56,341 bases of DNA, taken from contig CAAFZP010000091.1 of the NCBI GenBank assembly GCA_900767585.1, positions 1-56,341 on the forward strand. Reading direction: 5' to 3'. Each line of letters begins with the position of its first letter. Position 1 is the stretch's first letter. The position numbers and the translations under genes were made by a program. The notes under the pieces are model-generated. The model saw only the letters and a program-made list of their open reading frames with translations. It ran no database searches and had not been told where the DNA came from. This document shows, piece by piece, positions 1 through 5,942 of this stretch. The stretch is from Lachnospiraceae bacterium. Lineage in GTDB: Bacteria; Bacillota; Clostridia; Lachnospirales; Lachnospiraceae.

Positions 1-81
1 CAACGCTCTGTATCTTTCGCAACAGAGTTGGTCACAACTGTAACCACCGGATTGAATCGTGTCAGCCCACGCTGATATTTT

Positions 82-281
82 TATTATACGCTAAACCGCA
101 AGAAAAATCAATAAACTTCCATTATACTTTTAAGAATATTTTGTAAATCATGATGATGAATAAAAGGAAAAACCACCAGCTGGATTGCCAGTGGTCTTTC
201 CTCTATTGAATTTTTGAAGGATATGTCTTAGATTACTTTGTTACAGTTGAACACCACTCCAAAAATAGTGTATCGTTCAAC
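82..281. repeat. Long intergenic repeat, copy 1
   Basis: This stretch is a close copy of 1233-1444. Shared blocks include TATTATACGCTAAA, an AATAAACTTCCATTATAC block, a CTATTGAATTTTTGAAGGA block and the final 36-bp palindrome. Between the blocks the sequence has drifted. On the minus strand it contains an ACCAC/GTGGT hairpin followed by Ts (about 166-196) that could stop transcription of the gene ending at 382. The two copies bracket that gene, so gene plus repeat form a unit of about 1.15 kb. I see no coding potential in 1-381. Confidence 0.85.
246..281. repeat. 36-bp palindromic element, copy 1
   Basis: The element starts GTTGAAC and ends GTTCAAC, with inner arms CACT and AGTG, so the single strand can fold into a two-step hairpin. 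Identical 36-bp copies lie at 1409-1444 and 2031-2066. It lies 100 bp downstream of the stop of the minus-strand gene ending at 382. It is not followed by a T run, so it is not an ordinary terminator. Confidence 0.9.
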
Positions 282-381
282 TATTTTTACTCGGATTAGC
301 CGAAAAATCGTTTCTACTCATAGATAACATTTCAGCAATGTCATTAACAGGTTTCGACCTTATCTTTTCCTCAAATTGTGT

Positions 382-981
382 TCAATATATTGGAGCAACG
401 TATAATGGTTTTGTTTTGATCGCTTCTCTCGTTTGAGCGTTAAGAATGCTTTTCTCTTTATATAGCAAAGAATAACTTGTGTGTCCGTTTGTGTAATCTT
501 CTTCTCCCTTATTTCTTCGGAAAACAGATTTCCCAACAAAGAAATTCAAAGTATCATCTTTTACAATGCAGAAATACGACCTTCCATTTTGGTCTGTTCC
601 TTTCAAAATAAAGTCAGCATTGATACGAGAGCCAGCCTTGGGATTGTATTTATAAACATCAGTACATTTATCCATGAGTTCTTCTAGGTTAGCGATTACA
701 GATATTCGTTCTGCAAGATTTTCTTCAACGAAATATTCGTTGTTAAGTAGCTCATCTCTAAAATCTGAATCCGCAAGTTTGTCGAACATATCATCTTTGT
801 TGTTCTTTACAGAAAGCACATTATCTTGAATATGTTGAAATCCCATTAAATGATAGTATTGGTCTTTTGAAAACATTACATCAAATTCTACAGATTTTCC
901 TTTTTTTCCGACAATGAAATGATAAGATTTATCAAACAAATTTGCGTATGTATCACGACTTTCTTCGATTATATCAGACAC
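382..981 (-). CDS. PBECR4-like nuclease-fold domain protein
   Basis: A 199-residue protein if translation starts at the GTG at 981, which has an AGAGGTGA ribosome site at good spacing; an ATG further upstream would read through a terminator hairpin. The segment around residues 21-51, ending in YYHLMGFQHI, resembles the PBECR4 domain. PBECR domains are barnase/EndoU/colicin-like nuclease folds described in phage and conjugative-element polyvalent proteins. The C-terminal third (DFILKGTDQNGRSYFCIVKD) looks like a small beta-rich module. No signal peptide or membrane segment is visible. It is a stand-alone gene bracketed by repeats, with no obvious immunity partner directly beside it. Nuclease or effector activity is inference; the family assignment is moderately supported. 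Confidence 0.6.
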   Translation of the reverse strand: MSDIIEESRDTYANLFDKSYHFIVGKKGKSVEFDVMFSKDQYYHLMGFQHIQDNVLSVKNNKDDMFDKLADSDFRDELLNNEYFVEENLAERISVIANLEELMDKCTDVYKYNPKAGSRINADFILKGTDQNGRSYFCIVKDDTLNFFVGKSVFRRNKGEEDYTNGHTSYSLLYKEKSILNAQTREAIKTKPLYVAPIY

Positions 982-1002
982 TATATCACCTCTTACAAGT
1001 AC

Positions 1003-1034
1003 AAAAAAGGAGTTCTGCCGACAGCGGAACTCCT
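1003..1034 (-). terminator. Hairpin terminator just upstream of the PBECR4-like gene
   Basis: On the minus strand AGGAGTTC pairs with GAACTCCT and is followed by six Ts. It lies only about 20 bp before the GTG start at 981, so either an upstream transcript ends here or it acts as an attenuator for the following gene. There is no room for a full promoter between hairpin and start. Confidence 0.7.
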
Positions 1035-1232
1035 TGAACATTTTCTTTCGGCATCTCTGCCTATCCGAGTTTTGGTAAACATACAACCCTTATCAAGCTC
1101 AGCTATGCACTGTTTCTCGGAACATCACACGCTTCATCACTTTACAGACTGCTACGACTATTAAGTTTACGTCAATCTGATAGGCAACTCTTGTCGCCTG
1201 CATAACAGCGATTACACCCTGTTTCTATTGTC
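1035..1232. other. Gene-free stretch, possible structured RNA or relic
   Basis: About 200 bp between the hairpin at 1003-1034 and the second long repeat. I found no convincing reading frame with a ribosome site on either strand. Short self-complementary pieces are visible on the minus strand, leading into the terminator, so a small structured transcript is possible. I could not match it to a known RNA family. Confidence 0.3.
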
Positions 1233-1444
1233 TATTATACGCTAAATCGCAGGAAAAATCAATAAACTTCCATTATACTTTTAAGAACATTCTGTGAAGT
1301 GAAAATGCATCAAAAGAAAAACCACCAACAGCATCAGTTACCACTGGTCTTTCCTCTATTGAATTTTTGAAGGATATGTCTTAGTTTACTTTGTTACAGG
1401 CAGAGTGGGTTGAACACCACTCCAAAAATAGTGTATCGTTCAAC
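1233..1444. repeat. Long intergenic repeat, copy 2
   Basis: Second copy of the unit at 82-281, with the same order of conserved blocks and the same terminal palindrome. Small insertions and substitutions separate the two. It lies upstream of the PBECR4-like gene and downstream of the minus-strand gene ending at 1476. Confidence 0.85.
1409..1444. repeat. 36-bp palindromic element, copy 2
   Basis: Identical to the copies at 246-281 and 2031-2066. It ends 31 bp downstream of the stop of the minus-strand gene 1476-1928. Confidence 0.9.
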
Positions 1445-1475
1445 ACTATGCATTCTGCAAATTCTACTGATAGAA

Positions 1476-1928
1476 TTATTCATTACAACCAACATACATA
1501 CTGTTTATATAACTACTTAATAAATTCATATTTGCATTTAAACTATTAGCCATTTCTATTACTTTTGAAAAATCGTTATTATCTTCAATATACCCTTCTA
1601 ATGCTTCGCATAACCATAAATCTGCCCCTAATTCCCTAGGATATAACAAATAGTCACATATTACTCGTTCTGCTAAAGGAAATCCATTCATATTAAACCC
1701 TATTTCAGTATTATAATTTTCTAAATACTTTAGTATTCTTAATGGTGTTGTTAAATCGTCTAAATCTTTATTTCCTGTATATATAATTGCTCTGCTACCA
1801 CCATATACAGGATATGACCAACCATATAACCAATTAGCAGTATGGCTTAAAACTTTTGAAAAATATAAAACATTGTCTGGTAATATTACCTCGTAGCTTT
1901 TTGTATTACAACCCTTATTAATTAACAT
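1476..1928 (-). CDS. Unknown 150-residue protein of cassette unit 2
   Basis: The ATG at 1928 has an AAAGGTGAT ribosome site at ideal spacing, so this is very likely a real gene. The protein is soluble-looking, with no signal peptide or membrane segment. It is acidic in its C-terminal half (ADLWLCEALEGYIED) and ends with a cysteine-containing tail. I do not recognise the family. Its position between copies 2 and 3 of the 36-bp palindrome, on the same strand as the PBECR4-like gene, suggests it is the cargo of one repeat-bounded unit. An immunity or antitoxin role would fit such a place but is only a guess. Confidence 0.75.
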   Translation of the reverse strand: MLINKGCNTKSYEVILPDNVLYFSKVLSHTANWLYGWSYPVYGGSRAIIYTGNKDLDDLTTPLRILKYLENYNTEIGFNMNGFPLAERVICDYLLYPRELGADLWLCEALEGYIEDNNDFSKVIEMANSLNANMNLLSSYINSMYVGCNE

Positions 1929-2030
1929 TTAATATCACCTTTCTCAATAAATCTAATACAGAAAGAACTTCCTTGAATATATCTTTTACAGTTATGATAC
2001 CATCCTTAAATATTTCTTTTTCAACTCTTA

Positions 2031-2066
2031 GTTGAACACCACTCCAAAAATAGTGTATCGTTCAAC
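2031..2066. repeat. 36-bp palindromic element, copy 3
   Basis: Third identical copy. It ends 14 bp downstream of the stop of the zinc-ribbon gene at 2081 and about 100 bp upstream of the 150-residue gene. The long repeat found with copies 1 and 2 is not clearly present here. Confidence 0.9.
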
Positions 2067-2080
2067 TTACAAGTGTTGCA

Positions 2081-2281
2081 TTAAAGATAAATCTCAGAAT
2101 CAATAATATAACCGCATTTACATTTTACAACGGTTCTGTTATCTTCCAAAATCACTTTCGGGGTCATATTGCACTTCGGACACGTTGTCGTTACATATCC
2201 GTTTTTCTTCATCTCCGCTATAGCTTGATTTGCAAGCATAATGGGTTCTGTTAAATTCTGTTTCTTCATCTGAGTATCCAC
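2081..2281 (-). CDS. Small zinc-ribbon protein
   Basis: A 66-residue protein starting at a GTG at 2281, with AAGGAG six to seven bases upstream. The C-terminal half has CPKC (about residues 34-37) and CKC (about 54-56), the layout of a compact zinc ribbon. Such tiny ribbons occur in mobile-element gene sets, but the function is unknown. It follows the frameshifted VapD-metallopeptidase gene by 32 bp and is probably the last gene of that operon, just before palindrome copy 3. Confidence 0.75.
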   Translation of the reverse strand: MDTQMKKQNLTEPIMLANQAIAEMKKNGYVTTTCPKCNMTPKVILEDNRTVVKCKCGYIIDSEIYL

Positions 2282-2313
2282 AAAGAACTCCTTTCATAAA
2301 ACTATCTGTTTCT

Positions 2314-3223
2314 TTATCTGTTTCCAAAATATTTCCGCTTTCTCTTGCTCTCTCTTGCATCATTGATAAGGTCTGCACGTTCTTGTTGGGAAAGGTTTGA
2401 AGCATTTTTTGCTGCGGTAATACTTGCTCTGCACTCATCTGCCCACTGGGGCGTAGTTCTGTCTGCATCTTTCTTTCCCAAATCTGCTAAATATTCATTT
2501 CTAAACACTCGATGACCATAATATTCATGAGCAAGAACAGCAGCTACACTCATTACATCTCTTGGGTGTGTTGAACCGTGGTCATTATCTGGGAAAACAT
2601 TTCTTGTCACATATATTTTATCCTGAACACAATTGTAACAGGTGCTTCTATCCATATGTGCTTCATCATTAAAGATGAATACGGATTCATCAGCTCCAAT
2701 TCTTCTTATTTCTGATTTTACAAAATCAATTTCTTCATTTGTCAATGGCTCTCTTGACACATTACGCATTCCAGATGACATTAGTTTGTCATCTGAATGA
2801 GAATGTTCAAATAGCTTTTCTTCATTTTTCACACGCCAACTTTGGAAGGGGGCTTTTTTTCGTGGAGCGTTTTTTTCTCCAGCTTTTATTTTCTGCTTGA
2901 CAGGCTCACTATCCTGAATTTTCTTCATCATATCATATTGTTTTCCAATATTTGTGACATCAAATCTGCTTACACATTGAGCAAACCACGGAAATTCGTC
3001 TGTCAACTTTTCAACAAAGCGTTCTACCTGCGTTTTACTCATTGGCTTATCAGAAGAATAACCAGACAATTGCCTGTGTGAAAATCCGTTTTCTTTCATG
3101 AAAGTTTTTATTTCTTTGTAAGCTTTCAAATATTCCAATGGATTGTTTGTGGTGCAATAAACTTCTTTCAGCTTTTTTGTATCGAGGTCGAAGTTAATAG
3201 CCTTTTCTCATTTTACCTGCCAT
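2314..3223 (-). pseudogene. VapD-like domain fused to HEYYGHR metallopeptidase-like domain, frameshifted
   Basis: The reading frame opening at ATG 3223 reads MAGKMRK and then stops at 3194-3196. Removing one base from the run AGAAAAGGC at about 3201-3208 joins it to a long open frame reading KAINFDLDTKKLKEVY and on to 2314. The joined N-terminal 90 residues match the VapD family (Cas2-like RNase toxins): FDLDT, ENGFSHRQLSGY and the DVTNIGKQYDM segment. The C-terminal part carries HEYYGHR at about 2509-2529, an HExxH-like site typical of metallopeptidase domains in polyvalent proteins of mobile elements. As written, the downstream part could only be made from a TTG at 3138 with no ribosome site, or by ribosomal frameshifting on the A run. 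A sequencing or assembly error is also possible. The start lies 2 nt after the preceding gene. Confidence 0.8.
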
Positions 3224-3225
3224 GA

Positions 3226-3555
3226 TTATTTACCATATTGAGTATCGAAATCTTTGATTTCTTTGAGAATATCTTCTGTACTGTTATCGCTTGCATCATA
3301 CCATTCCATTTTTTTCAGGTACTTGGCAAGCCAGCTATCATACAGGGAATTTGCAACAATGCCGACCTCACTGAAAGAATCTTTTCCTTCTTTAATAACA
3401 AAAACAAGCTCTTTGTCTGTATCTGATACTTCCTTGAAGTTGCAATCTTTGAAAGCATCTCTTACAGTTTGGTATATTGCGTTTAGGTCATGCTGTTGAA
3501 ACCGTAGTACCTTATCATCATCAATCACAACTGTGATTTTGTATAAGTATTTCAT
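3226..3555 (-). CDS. Unknown 109-residue protein upstream of the vapD-like gene
   Basis: I prefer the ATG at 3555, which follows AAAGG; an alternative ATG at 3573 overlaps the NADAR stop codon (ATGA). The protein starts MKYLYKITVVIDDDKVL, a beta-hairpin-like opening, continues as an alpha/beta protein, and has an acidic C-terminus. It has no membrane segment. The stop is 2 nt before the vapD-like start, so the two are translationally coupled. VapD toxins are often paired with a small upstream antitoxin (VapX in Haemophilus). This gene is in the right place and size class, but no sequence similarity was established. Confidence 0.7.
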   Translation of the reverse strand: MKYLYKITVVIDDDKVLRFQQHDLNAIYQTVRDAFKDCNFKEVSDTDKELVFVIKEGKDSFSEVGIVANSLYDSWLAKYLKKMEWYDASDNSTEDILKEIKDFDTQYGK

Positions 3556-3569
3556 ACTATCTCTGCCTT

Positions 3570-4001
3570 TCATTCACCACTTTTGATTTCTGCTCGTATC
3601 TGCATCAGAATGATACCCAGTTGATTCGCTCCAGAACCATTTACCGTTCCCCAAATTCTGTCGCCCCATACGTTGCCTTCTTCCAAATACGCATCACCTG
3701 TGGCAAGCAATTTGTCTGCAAGTTCTGTGTTCTGCGTGAACTTTGCTCTGACGATTTCTTCCATAATTCTGACTTTGACAGCTTCCCAATCCTTCCGCAA
3801 ATTTACTTTCCTACCCAGCTTCTTCGCTTCGGTTGGATTCAGTTTCGTGAACTGAATTTTTTCAGAATCGCTCGTGCATTTCTGTGCCTGAAAAGCTGCT
3901 TCGTTGTTGGTGTAAGTCAGTTGCTTATATGTTACCGGACATTCGTAGAAATTACTCAAAAAGAAAAAATCTCCACGAAATTGTTTGATTGCTTGTTCCA
4001 T
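3570..4001 (-). CDS. NADAR family protein (YbiA-like)
   Basis: A 143-residue single-domain NADAR protein. Family hallmarks are the opening FRGDFFFLSNFYECPV, the EAAFQAQK segment, and the C-terminal WGDRIWGTVNGSGANQLG followed by MQIR. Length and layout match the family. NADAR enzymes are N-glycosidases acting on ADP-ribose or riboflavin-pathway intermediates; some remove ADP-ribose from guanine and act as antitoxins to DarT1-like toxins. The ATG at 4001 has a GAGGTGA ribosome site. It sits in a tight operon: 20 bp after the unknown 143-residue gene and overlapping or touching the next gene. No DarT homologue is visible nearby, so the antitoxin role is open. Confidence 0.88.
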   Translation of the reverse strand: MEQAIKQFRGDFFFLSNFYECPVTYKQLTYTNNEAAFQAQKCTSDSEKIQFTKLNPTEAKKLGRKVNLRKDWEAVKVRIMEEIVRAKFTQNTELADKLLATGDAYLEEGNVWGDRIWGTVNGSGANQLGIILMQIRAEIKSGE

Positions 4002-4021
4002 AAGGATTCACCTCATTTCCG

Positions 4022-4453
4022 TTACAAGTATTTCTTATATATTTTTTCACAAGCGTTTGGATAAGATGTTTCATGCAACGGATTATATAACTTCATCATC
4101 AGCTCTGCCGGAACTTTTTGGCTTATGGTTTTAGAAGGAATATTATACTTCCATTGCAACATAACATAAACGTGTGCAACCCACTCCAGCAGGATATTGT
4201 CATATTCTGTATTATCAGCCTTTGGCTTGCATCTTGTAAAGTCAATAGAGTGTAGCAATTGTTTATAACCCTTGTTTAACGCACTCCAATTGCCTTTATC
4301 CATTTTCTTTCGTATTTCTGAATGTTGCATATACTCGTCAATCATCGAACACAAACTGTACTGTTCGATTTCATTAAGCTTCAAAAATAGCAATGTATGA
4401 ACGTCTACAACATCTTCCAAATACGAGGAATCATACGCTTTATTATCTGTCAT
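4022..4453 (-). CDS. Unknown 143-residue protein
   Basis: I choose ATG 4453 because it overlaps the end of an upstream frame (GATGACAGATAA), the usual sign of translational coupling; longer starts up to 4525 lack a ribosome site. The protein is mostly helical, with LLEWVAHVYVMLQWKYNIPS around residues 95-114 and a C-terminal PLHETSYPNACEKIYKKYL. I do not recognise the family. It leads the NADAR / 109-residue / vapD-like operon and shows no membrane segment or signal peptide. Confidence 0.65.
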   Translation of the reverse strand: MTDNKAYDSSYLEDVVDVHTLLFLKLNEIEQYSLCSMIDEYMQHSEIRKKMDKGNWSALNKGYKQLLHSIDFTRCKPKADNTEYDNILLEWVAHVYVMLQWKYNIPSKTISQKVPAELMMKLYNPLHETSYPNACEKIYKKYL

Positions 4454-4598
4454 CAATTTCAAACTCATTCCTTTCGTTAGCACGTTCTTCCTGTAAATAG
4501 CACCCATATTCCTTGTTGTATTCATATTGAGTGCTGATTACATCTTTCACAGTCAAACCAGCTGGTTTGAACCCCCAATAAGCATCCAGACCTTTGTA
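4443..4598 (-). pseudogene. C-terminal remnant of an unknown mobile-element gene
   Basis: An open frame of 51 codons runs from just after a stop at 4599-4601 to a stop at 4443. Its product contains LDAYWGFKPAGLTVKDVIS and ends NEFEIDDR, which looks like the conserved tail of a larger protein. It has no plausible start. Its end overlaps the ATG of the next gene by a few bases, as coupled operon genes do. I read it as the surviving 3' end of a truncated gene. Confidence 0.5.
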
Positions 4599-4630
4599 TT
4601 ATGATTTCACTTACGTACTTTCTTACTCTA

Positions 4631-4738
4631 TTATCCCTTCCGCTCCACATATCTGGCGATTGTCGCCTTCACTTTTCCGATATCGAGAGGTTTCGATATA
4701 TACTCGTTCATACCGGCATTTTTCCAGATTCTGAAATA
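4631..4738 (-). pseudogene. Fragment of a CheY-like receiver domain
   Basis: The minus-strand frame ending at 4631 reads WKNAGMNEYISKPLDIGKV and then a short helix before TAA. This is the last third of a response-regulator receiver domain: AGMNEYISKP carries the conserved Lys-Pro. The phospho-acceptor part is missing, and upstream sequence (4739-4889) carries no matching frame. It is probably the stump of a hybrid kinase lost when the accessory island arrived or shrank. Confidence 0.65.
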
Positions 4739-4889
4739 ACAGATACGTAATCCGTACATATTTATTCCATACTGAATAGTAAACATTTGCCTCAAGCTTT
4801 GTCAACGCTTCCAACAGGATATTTTGTTGCATGTTATTACACAGAATCTTTAACCTCTATTCATATAAACATAAATCTTTATTCTTTCT

Positions 4890-5675
4890 TTACAACAGTT
4901 TCTCAATCTTCTTTATTAACGCCGCCAAATTGATCGTTAACCTGCCGTCATACAGACCGACCGGGATATCCGCATCAATTCCATAAATCACAGGGAAGAT
5001 TTCTTTGTTGAACTCATACACCATAATGCGCTTCTGGTATGGGTCCACAATCCAGTATTCCTTCACACCGGCATCCATGTATTTGGAAAGCTTCTTTCCA
5101 TAGTCGCGAAGCCGGGTGGATTTCGAGATTACTTCCAGCACAAAATCCGGCGCACCATAGATGCAGCGCACCTTCATCCGGTCAATGTCACACAAAATGA
5201 CGACATCCGGCTGCAGCATCGTCTTGTCATCGCAATCAAGCTGTACGTCAACCGGAGAGATAAACGGCACACACGGTCCATCATGCTCCAGAATAAAATT
5301 CGATACCTGTCGATGAACCTCTCCCGCAATCAGCTGGTGTATCGTAGAAGGTGCCGCCATATCATAGATACAGCCATCAATCAACTCTACCCTGCGGTCT
5401 TCCGGTAACGCATAATAATCCTCCAGCGTATACTGCCCCTGAACCTTTGCCGCGTATGCTGTTCCGGAATCATCTACCATATCCGCATACAGGTAATCAC
5501 GGTCACTGTTTTCAAAGATACGCGCCAATGCCTCAAGCGTATCATAGCGCGGTGATTTCGTCTCACCCGTAAAAATCTTCTGCACGGTTCCAAGCGGAAC
5601 CCCCGACATCTGTGACATCATGTTATACGTGTATCCATGTTCCCGCTTCTTTTCTTTCATCTCTTCAATCGTCAT
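4890..5675 (-). CDS. HTH (XRE) - Uma2 nuclease-fold fusion protein
   Basis: A 261-residue protein; the ATG at 5675 is better placed than the ATG at 5681 relative to AAAGGAG. Residues about 1-55 form a Cro/XRE helix-turn-helix (MMSQMSGVPLGTVQKIFTG). From about residue 80 on it is a Uma2 (DUF820) domain of the PD-(D/E)xK nuclease superfamily, with YTLEDYYALPEDRRVELIDG, the LQPDVVILC motif, FVLEVISKST and KEYWIVDP. Uma2 proteins are abundant but poorly understood, and the enzymatic role is unproven. The fusion suggests a DNA-targeted or self-regulated protein. A good sigma-A promoter lies upstream at 5726-5754. Confidence 0.88.
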   Translation of the reverse strand: MTIEEMKEKKREHGYTYNMMSQMSGVPLGTVQKIFTGETKSPRYDTLEALARIFENSDRDYLYADMVDDSGTAYAAKVQGQYTLEDYYALPEDRRVELIDGCIYDMAAPSTIHQLIAGEVHRQVSNFILEHDGPCVPFISPVDVQLDCDDKTMLQPDVVILCDIDRMKVRCIYGAPDFVLEVISKSTRLRDYGKKLSKYMDAGVKEYWIVDPYQKRIMVYEFNKEIFPVIYGIDADIPVGLYDGRLTINLAALIKKIEKLL

Positions 5676-5725
5676 ATGCATCGCTCCTTTTGAAAAATAC
5701 TTTCATTACCGATACCTTTATATTT

Positions 5726-5754
5726 AGTATAGTACTCTTCTATGCATAAATCAA
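5726..5754 (-). promoter_or_regulatory. Sigma-A promoter of the HTH-Uma2 gene
   Basis: On the minus strand TTGATT and TATACT are separated by 17 bp, about 50 bp upstream of the start codon. Confidence 0.65.
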
Positions 5755-5869
5755 CCGTTTTTTACCCGTTTTATATCCAAACATTCGATTTTTTATTCTA
5801 TGTTACATCCGTTAAGTATCCGTTTTTATTCAGTTAAGAACTCGTTTCTACTAAAAATGCAACTTATAA

Positions 5870-5897
5870 TTGACATTTTTTCTCGGATAGTGATAGT
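5870..5897 (+). promoter_or_regulatory. Candidate promoter of the MATE gene
   Basis: A perfect TTGACA at 5870-5875 is followed 16 bp later by GATAGT. The start codon at 5943 lies about 45 bp downstream. Confidence 0.5.
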
Positions 5898-5942
5898 TTA
5901 ATAATCAATAAATGGACATACTACAGAAAAATGGTGAAAAAT

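Noticed and set aside
246..281. 36-bp palindrome as an integron attC site
   Set aside because: The ends fit the seven-base core patterns only in the wrong order (GTTRRRY on the left), the site is far shorter than normal attC, and no integron integrase is in the window.
246..2066. 36-bp repeats as a CRISPR array
   Set aside because: The length is CRISPR-like but the copies are 620-1160 bp apart, with genes between them and no cas genes.
2139..2468. Open frame overlapping the end of the metallopeptidase domain
   Set aside because: It lies within the coding frame of the VapD-metallopeptidase gene and the zinc-ribbon gene and has no ribosome site.
4623..4832. A 69-codon minus-strand frame as a gene
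   Set aside because: No ribosome site; the neighbouring frame reads a clear receiver-domain tail, so this frame is an artefact of the fragment.
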